Of a stretch of 43,163 bases of DNA, positions 25,412 through 34,308 are shown piece by piece. The position numbers and the translations under genes were made by a program. Source of the stretch: Bacteroidota bacterium (GTDB lineage: Bacteria; Bacteroidota; Bacteroidia; Chitinophagales; Chitinophagaceae); the NCBI GenBank assembly GCA_018268135.1, contig JAFDXD010000004.1, positions 1-43,163 on the forward strand. Direction: 5' to 3'. How positions within the stretch are numbered: the first letter of the stretch is position 1; every line of letters starts with the position of its first letter. The notes under the pieces are model-generated. The model searched no databases, had not been told where the DNA came from, and saw only the letters and a list, made by a program, of their open reading frames with translations.

Positions 25412-27961
25412 ATGGCAAAAAATTTATTAATAGTAGAAAGCCCGGCAAAAGCAAAAACCATTGAAGCTATTCTTGGTAAAGACTTTGAAGTAAAAAGTTG
25501 TTATGGCCATATACGAGACCTCGAAAAAAATGATATGGGCATTGATATTGGAAACAATTTTACCCCAAAATATATAGTACCTGCCGAAAAAGCCAAAGTA
25601 GTTAGCGATTTAAAAGCAATTGCAAAAAAAAGTGAAGAAGTATGGCTTGCATCGGATGAGGATAGAGAAGGAGAAAGCATTAGCTGGCATTTGGCAGAAG
25701 TGTTAAAACTTAATCCTAAAACCACCAAGCGCATAGTTTTTCATGAAATCACCAAGCCTGCCATAGAAAATGCGGTAAAAAACCCACGTACTATTAATAT
25801 GGATTTGGTAAATGCACAGCAGGCCCGGCGGGTACTCGACAGAATTGTGGGTTTTGAACTTAGCCCTGTATTATGGCGCAAAATTGGGCAAAAAGGCGGC
25901 CTAAGCGCAGGCAGGGTACAAAGTGTAGCAGTAAAATTAATAGCAGAAAAAGAAAGAGAGATTAATAATTTTACTCCGGTAAGCAGCTTTAAAATTGAAG
26001 CTTCTTTAGCGGCTACAGATATTAATAATAAAACGGTGCCTTTTAAAGCAGAGGGTGCTAGATGTAATAATACCGCCGATGCCGAAAAATTTTTAGAAAG
26101 TTGCAAAAATGCAAATTATACCGTAAAAGACATACAGGTAAAACCCGGAAAACGTACGCCTGCAGCGCCTTTTACTACCTCTACCTTACAGCAGGAAGCC
26201 AGTCGTAAATTAGGCTATGGCGTAAGCAAAACCATGTTGCTGGCACAAAAACTTTATGAAAGCGGTAAAATTACTTACATGCGTACCGATAGCGTAAACC
26301 TTGGCGATACTGCTATGCAAGCCATAAAAGATGAAATAAACAAAACTTACGGCAACGGGTACCTGCAAATAAGGAAATATAAAAACAAAAATGAAAGCGC
26401 CCAGGAAGCCCATGAAGCCATCAGGCCTACTTATATTGAAAACTCCAGTGTAAGCGACCCCGAGCTCAACCGCCTGTATGAACTGATATGGAAACGTACT
26501 ATTGCCTCACAAATGAGTGATGCAGAATTTGAAAAAACAATCGCCAAAATTGATATCAGCACCAACCATCAGGAACTTACAGCCTCTGGAGAAGTATTAA
26601 AATTTGACGGATTTTTAAAAGTGTATCTCGAAAGTACAGATGATGAAGAAGGCGAAGAAGACCAAAGCAGGCTCCCTACTCTTACCATTGGGCAGTCATT
26701 AGATTTTATTGAAATGAACGCCACCGAAAAATTTACAAAAGCAGGCGCAAGATATACCGAAGCATCTCTGGTAAAAAAATTAGAAGAATTAGGTATTGGA
26801 AGGCCCAGTACCTACGCTCCTACCATCTCTACTATTATTAAGCGTACTTATGTAGAAAAAAAAGACAAAGAAGCCATTAAAAGAGATTTCAGGGTATTGA
26901 AGCTAAAAAATAATACCATTACAAAGCTTACAGAAAAAGAAAATACCGGTGCAGAAAAATCTAAACTTTTCCCTACAGATCTCGGGCTGGTTGTAACCGA
27001 TTTTTTAAACCAGCATTTTAAAAATGTGATGGATTATTCTTTTACCGCTAATATTGAAAAAGAGTTTGATGAAATAGCTGATGGTAAAATGATTTGGAAC
27101 AAAATGGTGGGCGACTTTTATACCCCGTTTCATAACGGTGTAGAACACACGCTCGAAACTGCAGAGCGGGCTGTAGGCGAAAGAAGCCTTGGCCAGGCAG
27201 AAGATGGCAAACCCATTACTGCCCGTATGGGGCGCTATGGGCCAATGGTACAAATAGGAGCCCAAAACGATGAAGAAAAACCCAGGTTTGCTAAACTAAA
27301 ATCCTCTCAAAGTATTGAAACCATTACTTTAGAAGAAGCCCTTGACCTTTTTAAATTACCCCTTACATTGGGAGAATATGAAGGCCAGGAAGTATCAGTA
27401 AATATTGGGCGCTTTGGCCCTTATGTAAAATGGGGAGAGCAATTTATTTCATTGCCAAAAGCTGAAGAGCCAACTGAAGTAGATTTGCAAAGAGCAATAG
27501 AAGTAATCACTGCAAAGCAGGTAGAAGATGCCCCAATAGGTTTTTTTGAAGAAAAACCCATTACAAAAGGAAAAGGCCGCTTTGGTCCGTTTATTAAATG
27601 GAACAACCTGTTTATTAATGTACCAAGGGCTTATAATTTTGATGAGCTTACTCAAAAAGACTGCAATGAACTTATTGCCAAAAAAATAGAAAAAGAAAAT
27701 AACCGCTTTATTCAACAATGGCCCGAAGAAAAAATTGCCATTGAAAATGGCCGATGGGGACCATTTATTCGCTGGGGCAAAAAAATGCTGAAACTGGGGC
27801 TGAATAAAGAAAATAAAAAAACTACAGCAGAAGAAGCGGCTACCCTTACACTTGATGAAGTAAAAAAAATGATTACGGCTCAGGAGCCTAAAGCCTTTGA
27901 TAAAAAGGCGCCAGCCAAAAAAAAGGCAGTCACTAAAAAAGCCGTCCCTAAAAAGAAATAA
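25412..27961 (+). CDS. topA: DNA topoisomerase I
   Basis: An 849-residue type IA topoisomerase. The Toprim domain starts at residue 4 (LIVESPAKAKTIEAIL) and contains ASDEDREGE with the metal-binding acidic residues. The active-site Tyr289 is in GKITYMRTDS, followed by HEAIRP and GIGRPSTYAPTI. The C-terminal part (about 600-800) has no Cys4 zinc fingers; it has repeated glycine-rich units such as GRFGPYVKWG, GRFGPFIKW and GRWGPFIRWG, and a Lys/Ala-rich tail for DNA contact. It relaxes negative supercoils. A strong terminator follows. Confidence 0.98.
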   Translation: MAKNLLIVESPAKAKTIEAILGKDFEVKSCYGHIRDLEKNDMGIDIGNNFTPKYIVPAEKAKVVSDLKAIAKKSEEVWLASDEDREGESISWHLAEVLKLNPKTTKRIVFHEITKPAIENAVKNPRTINMDLVNAQQARRVLDRIVGFELSPVLWRKIGQKGGLSAGRVQSVAVKLIAEKEREINNFTPVSSFKIEASLAATDINNKTVPFKAEGARCNNTADAEKFLESCKNANYTVKDIQVKPGKRTPAAPFTTSTLQQEASRKLGYGVSKTMLLAQKLYESGKITYMRTDSVNLGDTAMQAIKDEINKTYGNGYLQIRKYKNKNESAQEAHEAIRPTYIENSSVSDPELNRLYELIWKRTIASQMSDAEFEKTIAKIDISTNHQELTASGEVLKFDGFLKVYLESTDDEEGEEDQSRLPTLTIGQSLDFIEMNATEKFTKAGARYTEASLVKKLEELGIGRPSTYAPTISTIIKRTYVEKKDKEAIKRDFRVLKLKNNTITKLTEKENTGAEKSKLFPTDLGLVVTDFLNQHFKNVMDYSFTANIEKEFDEIADGKMIWNKMVGDFYTPFHNGVEHTLETAERAVGERSLGQAEDGKPITARMGRYGPMVQIGAQNDEEKPRFAKLKSSQSIETITLEEALDLFKLPLTLGEYEGQEVSVNIGRFGPYVKWGEQFISLPKAEEPTEVDLQRAIEVITAKQVEDAPIGFFEEKPITKGKGRFGPFIKWNNLFINVPRAYNFDELTQKDCNELIAKKIEKENNRFIQQWPEEKIAIENGRWGPFIRWGKKMLKLGLNKENKKTTAEEAATLTLDEVKKMITAQEPKAFDKKAPAKKKAVTKKAVPKKK

Positions 27962-27986
27962 TATTTTTCTATAAGGAAATTACTAT

Positions 27987-28022
27987 TTAAATAAGCCGAT
28001 TTTATCGGCTTATTTAATTTAC
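27987..28022 (+). terminator. Rho-independent terminator of topA
   Basis: A perfect 14-bp stem (left arm 27987-28000, right arm 28004-28017, core AAGCCGAT/ATCGGCTT) with a TTT loop is followed by a short T-rich tract, 25 bp after the topA stop codon. It is symmetric enough to act in both directions. Confidence 0.85.
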
Positions 28023-28200
28023 TTTTCTCCTACAATTTCTTTATAAAAATAATTACCTGCTTTAATGCTACCTATACCCGTAAGCGTTGGTAATTTGTTA
28101 CATACAACTTTAAATTATAATACTGCAACCAGTTTTTACACCACTGTGGAAAAATATTAACGCAGCATTTATAAATCCTTTACGATATTCAATTACAAAT

Positions 28201-29079
28201 TTGCAACCGTTGAAAGAAAACAAAGAAATAAAAGCCCTGCTTCATTTAATAGATGACCCCGACGAAGATGTGTACAGCACAGTAAGCGAAAAGATATTTT
28301 CTTTCGGTAAAGCTATTATCCCCAACCTGGAAACCCTGTGGGAAAACAGCCACAATGAAGAGTTGCAGGAAAGAATTGAGCAATTAATACACCGCCTGCA
28401 CTTTAGAGATCTTACCACAGATTTTACCGAATGGAAAACTAATAATGGCCCCCTGCTTGATGGCGCATTATTAGTTGCAAAATATAATTACCCTGATATG
28501 CTGCCCGAAAATGCCCGGCAGGATATAGAAAAAATTCGTAGAAATATATGGCTGGAACTTAACAACTACCTTACTCCTCTTGAGCAGATAAATATTATAA
28601 ACAGCATTTTTTTTAATTATTATAAACAAAAAGGGGTAGAAATTAGTTACGACAATCCCGATTATTTTTTGATAAACAAAGCTCTCGAAACAAAAAAAGG
28701 AAATGCCATCAGCAATGGAATTATTTATTTAATTCTTTGCCACCTGCTCGATATACCGGTAAAAGCCATTAACATACCCCGGCAATTTATTTTAGCTTAT
28801 TTCGATTGGCAGTTTGAAGCGCTAAACCCCGCTGCTCACTCATCTGATAAAATAAAATTTTATATAGATGCCCTCACCGGCCAAATGTATTCACATAAGG
28901 ATATTGAAAACTACTTCAAGCGATTGTCCGTACCTCCGGTAGCAAGTTATTTTAAACCAAAAAATAATTTGCAGGTAATAAAATTTTTGCTGGAAGAGTT
29001 TAGCAAATGCTTTGACAATGACAATAATCAGTATAAAATGAATGAACTATTATCACTGGCCAATATATTAAGCGAATGA
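28201..29079 (+). CDS. SirB1-like transglutaminase-fold protein
   Basis: A 292-residue protein of the SirB1/Transglut_core2 type: LDGALLVAKYNYPD (about 86-99), LTPLEQINIINSIFFN, and the core KKGNAISNGIIYLILCHLLDIPVKAINIPRQFILAY (about 165-200). The catalytic Cys of true transglutaminases is not seen in this block, as is usual for the family, so it is probably non-enzymatic or binds a partner. The start is unusual: the first codon in frame is TTG at 28201, and no in-frame ATG precedes the conserved EIKALLHLIDDPDEDV. It overlaps the next gene by 4 bp. Confidence 0.8.
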   Translation: MQPLKENKEIKALLHLIDDPDEDVYSTVSEKIFSFGKAIIPNLETLWENSHNEELQERIEQLIHRLHFRDLTTDFTEWKTNNGPLLDGALLVAKYNYPDMLPENARQDIEKIRRNIWLELNNYLTPLEQINIINSIFFNYYKQKGVEISYDNPDYFLINKALETKKGNAISNGIIYLILCHLLDIPVKAINIPRQFILAYFDWQFEALNPAAHSSDKIKFYIDALTGQMYSHKDIENYFKRLSVPPVASYFKPKNNLQVIKFLLEEFSKCFDNDNNQYKMNELLSLANILSE

Positions 29080-29372
29080 TTTACCATGTAACACAGCAAA
29101 CCAATTGGCTAAAAGCCAAGGCAGACGGGGCTTACAAAGCCCCATCTCTTAGTATTGAAGGTTTTATACATGCCAGCTCCAAACAACAGGTAGCGGGTGT
29201 GCTTCACCGTTATTATCAAAATGAAACCGGGCTAATTTTGTTACATATAGATGAAACCAAACTAACTTCTCCATTAAAATACGAGCTCTCACCTTCTGTC
29301 AATCAGCAGTTTCCACATATTTATGGCCCTATTAATTTAGAAGCCGTAGTAGATATACAACCCATTCCTTAA
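29076..29372 (+). CDS. DUF952 domain protein
   Basis: A 98-residue protein starting at the ATG of an ATGA overlap with the SirB1-like gene. The pattern MIYHVTQQTNW, SIEGFIHASSKQQV and FPHIYGPINLEAVV is that of DUF952, a small fold distantly related to ADP-ribosyltransferase-type domains. Function is not known. Translational coupling suggests cooperation with the upstream gene or mere operon sharing. Confidence 0.85.
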   Translation: MIYHVTQQTNWLKAKADGAYKAPSLSIEGFIHASSKQQVAGVLHRYYQNETGLILLHIDETKLTSPLKYELSPSVNQQFPHIYGPINLEAVVDIQPIP

Positions 29373-29452
29373 GCGTTTTTAATAGAGGACAGCATTGACT
29401 GCACAAAAAACTCAGGCAATGGCCATCATAATGTCGTACTTTTAAAAAATTA

Positions 29453-29965
29453 ATGATGAAGGAAACAATTTTTTATAATAGCCCTGTAGGTTTGCTCAGC
29501 ATTGCAAATAATGGCGACGCCATCAGCGAAATATTATTTGTAAAAACCGAAAACCAATCTGAAATAAATGCCATAAAAAAAAGAATTACAAAACCCGTTA
29601 CCCCCATCTTACAAAAATGCATTGCACAGTTAGACGATTATTTTACAGGTAAAAATCTTTACTTCGATTTGCCCATCATGCAGCAGGGAACGCCCTTTCA
29701 GCAAAGAGTATGGAATGGCCTGCTAAGCATTCTGCCAGGCAAAACACTCAGTTATCAAAAATTTAGCAAGCGCCTTGGCAATGAAAAAGCCATTAGGGCT
29801 GTAGGTACTGCCAATGGAAAAAACAATGTATGTATTGTAGTGCCCTGCCACCGGGTGATTGGCAGCAACGGCTCGCTGGTAGGCTATGGTGGCGGATTGT
29901 GGCGCAAGCAATGGCTGCTGCAGCATGAGGCTAAGTATTGCAATGGAGTACAATCTATGTTTTAA
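29453..29965 (+). CDS. ogt: Methylated-DNA-protein-cysteine methyltransferase
   Basis: A 170-residue O6-alkylguanine-DNA alkyltransferase. The C-terminal domain has TPFQQRVWNGLLSILPGKTLSYQ, the helix-turn-helix region with AIRAVGTANGKN, and the acceptor motif VVPCHRV with Cys132, followed by GYGGGLWRKQWLLQHE. It repairs O6-methylguanine by moving the alkyl group to its own Cys in a suicide reaction. Two ATGs in tandem (29453 and 29456) could start it. Confidence 0.95.
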   Translation: MMKETIFYNSPVGLLSIANNGDAISEILFVKTENQSEINAIKKRITKPVTPILQKCIAQLDDYFTGKNLYFDLPIMQQGTPFQQRVWNGLLSILPGKTLSYQKFSKRLGNEKAIRAVGTANGKNNVCIVVPCHRVIGSNGSLVGYGGGLWRKQWLLQHEAKYCNGVQSMF

Positions 29966-30004
29966 AAAGTAGGCAGCCCAACATGATTGCAATGCCTGGC
30001 ACTC

Positions 30005-30080
30005 GTCCCGCCATACGCTATTACTCCGGCACAAAGCCCTGCACATAAGCCTCACCGGGGTAGCCGCTCCTGTCGGGGCT
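30005..30080 (-). repeat. GC-rich 76-bp dispersed repeat, copy A
   Basis: The complement of this segment matches 38745-38820 over its whole length apart from a few substitutions and small indels. The shared blocks include GGAGCGGCTACCCCGG and TTGTGCCGGAGTAATAGCG. It lies between the convergent ogt and cdd genes, is far more GC-rich than its surroundings, and contains complementary blocks (GCTA/TAGC, CCCGG/CCGG, CCCG/CGGG) that could fold into a nested hairpin. The rest of the 29966-30212 spacer shows nothing I recognise. Confidence 0.85.
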
Positions 30081-30212
30081 GGTCATTCGGCTCATTTGCA
30101 CATGGCATCACACATCATCATTTCACATGGGGGTTTGGCAGAATTTTAATACTTTTCGTATATCCGTTATAGTTATGTTGCAAAAATATTCGTAACAAAA
30201 GTACAGGCATAT

Positions 30213-30704
30213 TTAAGCCATATCTTCGCTGCCAAAAGAAAAAGGAAGTAATTGCTTTACAGAATTAATGATAAATACCTCTCCATCCATACCTGTTAAA
30301 ATAAGCCTGATAGGATGTTTGGTTCTTTCTTCATACTCACGCAGGTATTGCCTGCACATGCCACAGGGCGATACGGGCTTATGGCTCTTGCCTCCGGCAT
30401 TCATATTGTGATAGCTTATTGCCATTGTTTTTACAGGCACATTTGTATGTAACACAGCAGCCGTAGCCAGCAATACCCTTTCAGCACAATTACCTACCGG
30501 GTACGAGGCATTCTCCTGATTAGTGCCGCTTACCAATGCCCCATTATTTAATAAGGCTACAGCCCCCACATGAAATTGGCTATAAGGCGCATAAGCTTTA
30601 GCAGTTATGGCTCTTGCTGCTTCTACAAGTGTTTTATCTTCAGGCGCCAGTTCATCACTTGACGTAAAAATTTGGTATTCAAATTTTATTTCCTCTGTTC
30701 GCAT
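30213..30704 (-). CDS. cdd: Cytidine deaminase
   Basis: I start it at the ATG at 30702-30704 (MRTEEIKFEY), giving 163 residues. The frame is open for 25 more codons to 30779, but that extension lies across a terminator hairpin. Zinc ligands and catalytic Glu are in NCAERVLL (Cys and Glu) and PCGMCRQ (two Cys), as in tetrameric cytidine deaminases. It converts cytidine or deoxycytidine to uridine forms in pyrimidine salvage. It lies downstream of signal peptidase I but is separated from it by the terminator. Confidence 0.93.
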   Translation of the reverse strand: MRTEEIKFEYQIFTSSDELAPEDKTLVEAARAITAKAYAPYSQFHVGAVALLNNGALVSGTNQENASYPVGNCAERVLLATAAVLHTNVPVKTMAISYHNMNAGGKSHKPVSPCGMCRQYLREYEERTKHPIRLILTGMDGEVFIINSVKQLLPFSFGSEDMA

Positions 30705-30724
30705 TACGTGTATTTTTTTCGGAT

Positions 30725-30757
30725 AAAAAATCCTCCCGGTATTGATACGAGGAGGAT
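30725..30757 (-). terminator. Rho-independent terminator of signal peptidase I
   Basis: On the minus strand, ATCCTCC (30757-30751) pairs with GGAGGAT (30736-30730), with further pairing inside (CGTAT/ATACCG), and a T-run follows at 30730-30725. It is 47 bp past the lepB stop codon. Confidence 0.75.
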
Positions 30758-30803
30758 ATACGTTTATTGAAGGTAGCAAAAAAATACATTCATTTCACAA
30801 TAC

Positions 30804-32321
30804 TTAATGTATGCTAGTGAAAAGGCGTTTCCACCTGGGGCCATTTTCCCAGCTAAACCAAATTAGCGATGCCTTGCCTACTACATGATCTTCGGGTACA
30901 AAGCCCCAATACCGGCTGTCTAAAGAGTTGTGCCTGTTGTCTCCCATCATCCAGTAATAATTCATTTTAAATGTATAAGTAGTAGCAGGCTTATCGTTAA
31001 TGAATATTTGCCCACCCCTGTTTTCTACTTTATTATTTTCATACACTTCTATGCATCGCTTGTACCTAACCATATTATCGGGGGTAAGCGGTATGGTACT
31101 TCCTTTTTGTGGAATAGTAATGGGTCCATAATTATCGGGCCCCCAGTGTATGTTGGGGTTGGTATTGAAATAAGGAAATGTTCTGTTATCTTCTCCCTGT
31201 ATAGAGTCGGTAACACTAAAACCTGCAGGAATTTTTAAATGAGCAAACTCTTCATTGGTAATATTTACCTGAAATTCATTTGGTACAGCAGTTGGCCTTA
31301 CATCTCCAATATCTTCTCCTTCGTGAATATTAATACCAAGCGCCTTTAGTGTTTCTTTATCAGGATATACATTTGCAGGCACCCTTAGGTTATAATATCT
31401 TTCACTCTCCGGAAAAACAGGTTGTGGTTTCCCATTTACAATTACTTTACCATTTACTACTTGCAATACATCACCTCCAACAGCTACACATCTTTTAATA
31501 AAGTTTTCTCTTTTATCTACCGGCCGGGTAATAATGTTAGCGCCATAGCGATTCCATGTTTCTTCTCTACCCAATTGCCTCACCACTTCGTAATAAGTAA
31601 TTTTGCTGCCAAACTGTTGGTCGGGGTCATTTATCAAAGTATCATTTACCGGAAAATTAAATACCACCACATCATTACGTTTTACCGGGCTTGCAAACCA
31701 GCGTATATAGGGCAATTCAAGCACTTCAGAATATGATTTTGAATTGGAGTATGGCATGGTATTATGGATAAATGGCATGGCAATAGGCGTATTGGGTATG
31801 CGTGGGCCGTAGCTAAATTTGCTCACAAATAAAAAATCATTTACCAATAAAGTTTTTTCCATTGAAGGCGTAGGAATGGTATAAGCCTCAAATACAAAAG
31901 TGCGTATAAGCGTTGCAGCCACTATAGCAAATGCTGCTGCATCAATCCATTCACGTGCAGAAGATTTTACATAATTATTTACCACCAGCTTGCCGGCATA
32001 TTTTTCATTACTTGAAAAACCCAGGTAAGGAAAATAAATAAAAGGAATAAAAACGGTAGCAGCATGATGCAACACTCCAAACCTGCCAAAGTGCTCTACA
32101 AACTTAATGGTAATCCAAATGGTTATAAATTGCCCCGCTACCGGAATAAACTGAAGGAAAAACCATATTTTTTTCAACTCCATTTTTTGGATCATGCACC
32201 AGGTATTATAAAAAGGTATCAGCGCTTTCCAGGCATCCATACCTGCTTTTTTAAACATACCATATAAACCAATATGCCAACCAATAGTTGCTACAATAAA
32301 AATTATCCAGCCTATACTCAT
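30804..32321 (-). CDS. lepB: Signal peptidase I, extended
   Basis: A 505-residue membrane protease. The first 120 residues are an extra block of about four hydrophobic helices (WIIFIVATIGWHIGLYGMF, WKALIPFYNTW) before the peptidase core. The core has FVFEAYTIPTPSMEKTL with the catalytic Ser (about 154) and FIKRCVAVGGD with the general base Lys. The end has YWMMGDNRHNSLDSRYWGFVP and VGKASLIWFSW. A long insertion separates the catalytic boxes. It removes signal peptides at the inner membrane. A -7 element is seen at 32343-32350. Confidence 0.95.
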   Translation of the reverse strand: MSIGWIIFIVATIGWHIGLYGMFKKAGMDAWKALIPFYNTWCMIQKMELKKIWFFLQFIPVAGQFITIWITIKFVEHFGRFGVLHHAATVFIPFIYFPYLGFSSNEKYAGKLVVNNYVKSSAREWIDAAAFAIVAATLIRTFVFEAYTIPTPSMEKTLLVNDFLFVSKFSYGPRIPNTPIAMPFIHNTMPYSNSKSYSEVLELPYIRWFASPVKRNDVVVFNFPVNDTLINDPDQQFGSKITYYEVVRQLGREETWNRYGANIITRPVDKRENFIKRCVAVGGDVLQVVNGKVIVNGKPQPVFPESERYYNLRVPANVYPDKETLKALGINIHEGEDIGDVRPTAVPNEFQVNITNEEFAHLKIPAGFSVTDSIQGEDNRTFPYFNTNPNIHWGPDNYGPITIPQKGSTIPLTPDNMVRYKRCIEVYENNKVENRGGQIFINDKPATTYTFKMNYYWMMGDNRHNSLDSRYWGFVPEDHVVGKASLIWFSWENGPRWKRLFTSIH

Positions 32322-32342
32322 GTTATATTTTTTTTAAGGGCA

Positions 32343-32350
32343 CAAAAGTA
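32343..32350 (-). promoter_or_regulatory. -7 element of the lepB promoter
   Basis: On the minus strand this reads TACTTTTG, an exact TAnnTTTG match 21 bp before the lepB ATG. No clear -33 motif. Confidence 0.42.
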
Positions 32351-32380
32351 GTAAACCCATTTTATATTTAGATTACATAA

Positions 32381-32400
32381 GAGCTGTATTGTTACAGCCC
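32381..32400 (-). terminator. Stem-loop after the response regulator gene
   Basis: GCTGTA (32383-32388) and TACAGC (32393-32398) form a six-base stem with a four-base loop, extendable by a G-T and a G-C pair on the minus strand. It lies about 50 bp past the response regulator stop. The T-tract is weak, so termination is uncertain. Confidence 0.35.
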
Positions 32401-32446
32401 GGTATCAGGAAATGATGTATTAAAGTTTTTTTTAACAAATAGCAGC

Positions 32447-33610
32447 TTAGTTTTTTGGCAATACATACAGGCTGATATCTTCTGCAGTTATGGTTTTTCC
32501 TGACAGGATAATCAGGCGTTCCACTACATTTCTCAGCTCACGTATGTTGCCCGTCCAGTTATACTGTTGCAAAGCATCCATGGCTTCTTTATCTATTGAT
32601 TTGGCAGGTTGCCCATATTCGGCAGCTACCGAGGCCAAAAAATAATTTACCAGGTGGGGTACATCATCACGCCTTTCGTTTAAAGAAGGCACATGAATAA
32701 TGATAACACCAAGGCGATGGTACAAATCAAGCCTGAAGTTTTTTTCATCTACTTCTTTTAATAAATCTTTATTTGTTGCAGCAATTACACGTACATCTAC
32801 ATTAATATCTTTATCGGCGCCCACTCTTGTAATTTTTCCTTCTTGCAATGCCCTCAATACTTTAGCTTGTGCATTGAGGCTCATATCGCCAATTTCATCT
32901 AAAAACAAAGTGCCTCCATTGGCCTGTTCAAATTTGCCAATACGTTGTTTAATGGCAGATGTAAAAGAGCCTTTTTCGTGCCCAAACAATTCGCTTTCTA
33001 TTAATTCGCCGGGTATGGCAGCACAGTTTACCTCCACTATCGGGGCATTGTTGCGATTGCTTTTTTCATGAATCCATCTTGCTACTAATTCTTTACCTAC
33101 CCCATTTTCGCCGGTTATTAAAATACGGGCATCTGTGGGGGCTACTTTTTCTATGGTATCTTTAATTTTTTGTATGGGTTTGCTTTGTCCTACCATTTCC
33201 TGCACCCTGCTCACTTTGCGTTTAAGCACTTTAGTTTGGGTTACCAGCTCCTGCTTTTCGGTAGCATTGCGAAGAGTAATGAGTAAGCGATTAAGATCTG
33301 GCGGCTTGCTGATGTAGTCAAATGCGCCTTTTTTAACGGCTTCCACAGCGGTATCAATATTGCCATGCCCACTAATCATAATAATTGGGATATCAGCATT
33401 AATAGTTTTGGCTTTCTCCAAAAACTCAATACCATCAATTTTTGGCATTTTGATATCGCACAAAACGAGGTCGTAATTTTTTTCACTAAATCTTTTCAGT
33501 CCTTCTTCACCATCTCCTGCTTCATCAATTTTATATCCTTCAAAACTTAGTATTTCAGACAGGGTTTTACGGATTGCTTTTTCATCATCAATGATTAATA
33601 TATTGGCCAT
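32447..33610 (-). CDS. NtrC-like response regulator lacking a DNA-binding domain
   Basis: A 387-residue protein with a receiver domain (1-120; phospho-acceptor Asp52 in LVLCDIKMP, Lys102 in SKPP) and a sigma-54-type AAA+ domain (140-375; Walker A GENGVGKE at 167-174, Walker B TLFLDEIGD at 234-242). The sigma-54 contact loop usually written GAFTGA reads GSFTSA at 214-219. The chain ends soon after the lid helices (NWTGNIRELRNVVERLIILSG), with no Fis-type helix-turn-helix. It may act from solution on sigma-54 or through protein partners. No histidine kinase is adjacent. Confidence 0.93.
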   Translation of the reverse strand: MANILIIDDEKAIRKTLSEILSFEGYKIDEAGDGEEGLKRFSEKNYDLVLCDIKMPKIDGIEFLEKAKTINADIPIIMISGHGNIDTAVEAVKKGAFDYISKPPDLNRLLITLRNATEKQELVTQTKVLKRKVSRVQEMVGQSKPIQKIKDTIEKVAPTDARILITGENGVGKELVARWIHEKSNRNNAPIVEVNCAAIPGELIESELFGHEKGSFTSAIKQRIGKFEQANGGTLFLDEIGDMSLNAQAKVLRALQEGKITRVGADKDINVDVRVIAATNKDLLKEVDEKNFRLDLYHRLGVIIIHVPSLNERRDDVPHLVNYFLASVAAEYGQPAKSIDKEAMDALQQYNWTGNIRELRNVVERLIILSGKTITAEDISLYVLPKN

Positions 33611-33924
33611 GTATTACATCGTTTTCTTTTGTAAGTAGCTGAGATAATGGTATCTCTCTTTATGATAAGTTCAAAAATAATCATTTATGCCTGTAAAACT
33701 ATTGTTAGCTGGTTGTTTTTAGCTTACTTACTAGTTTTCATTTATTGGTTTATGTAAAATGAGCCAAAACAGATTTGCAAGGCCTGGGCTCCGGCCTCAT
33801 AAAAAAAGCGTTAAGAAAATTTGGGTGGCAGCCGTTAAAAAATAAAATTAATGCTGAAAAAGCTACATATTTGACTTATCGGATGGTGTCATCACCAATC
33901 GAAATTCTTCTGCACCTTTTCATA

Positions 33925-33948
33925 CCGGTTGCTGTCCTCAGCAACCGG
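33925..33948. other. Perfect 10-bp hairpin, unassigned
   Basis: CCGGTTGCTG and CAGCAACCGG flank a TCCT loop. There is no proper T-tract on either side, and the nearest genes are far away, so it is not an obvious terminator. It may belong to a small structured RNA. Confidence 0.6.
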
Positions 33949-34059
33949 AACTTTCTATAACCTGACTCACTAAAAAAAATTACCAATAAAATCAAATAGC
34001 TTCAAATGCACAGATACGCATTGCACAAATGCCATGCTGCATATCTGCGCCAGTAGAGA

Positions 34060-34130
34060 GAGGTGATGGAGCAGCCCGGTAGTCCCGACTACTGTACGGG
34101 ATGGGGTTGCAGGCTCTAATCTTTTAAGTC
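34060..34130 (+). pseudogene. Degenerate tRNA-Pro-like sequence
   Basis: GGTGATGGAGCAGCCCGGTAG matches the acceptor/D-arm part of the tRNA-Pro at 34223 in 20 of 21 positions, and the T-arm region is still recognisable (TTGCAGGCTCTAATC against TCGCAAGTTCGAATC). The acceptor ends do not pair, the anticodon loop has nine bases and the T-loop is broken, so it cannot be a working tRNA. It lies about 95 bp upstream of the intact gene. Confidence 0.65.
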
Positions 34131-34222
34131 ATTTTATCCCCAATTTTCTTTTTGATAAGTTTTCATTTAAACTGTTTTTGAAAATTTGCTTTTTGCCTTT
34201 ACATTTGCAATCCTGTTTTTTT

Positions 34223-34296
34223 CGGGTGATGGCGCAGCCCGGTAGCGCACACGTCTGGGGGGCGTGGGGTCGCAAGTTCGAATCTTGTTCACCCGA
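34223..34296 (+). tRNA. tRNA-Pro (GGG anticodon)
   Basis: A 74-nt cloverleaf: acceptor CGGGTGA/TCACCCG fully paired with discriminator A, D-stem GCGC/GCGC, anticodon stem CACGT/GCGTG (one G-T pair) with loop CTGGGGG giving anticodon GGG and G37, variable loop of five, and T-arm GCAAG TTCGAAT CTTGT. CCA is not encoded. Its 3' end is copied at 38659-38673. Confidence 0.95.
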
Positions 34297-34297
34297 C
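34283..34297 (+). repeat. Attachment-site-like repeat, left (tRNA 3' end)
   Basis: TCTTGTTCACCCGAC, made of the tRNA-Pro T-stem and acceptor 3' strand, recurs exactly at 38659-38673. Such duplications mark tRNA-targeted integration. Confidence 0.6.
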
Positions 34298-34308
34298 AGA
34301 TACCCAAA

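Larger units (their letters stand above)
33611..34222. other. 612-bp gene-poor spacer with hairpins
   Basis: No convincing gene lies here. It holds a bulged GGCC-rich stem at about 33779-33796, a perfect 10-bp hairpin at 33925-33948 and the degenerate tRNA-like sequence at 34060-34130. A 61-codon open frame at 33775-33960 crosses the hairpins and resembles nothing I know. Confidence 0.5.

Noticed and set aside
30705-30779. 25-codon N-terminal extension of cytidine deaminase
   Set aside because: It would span the terminator hairpin of lepB, and the family begins near MRTEEIKFEY.
33775-33960. 61-codon open frame starting MQGLGSGLIKKALRK
   Set aside because: It runs through two stable hairpins, has no recognised family or start context, and its composition resembles the spacer.
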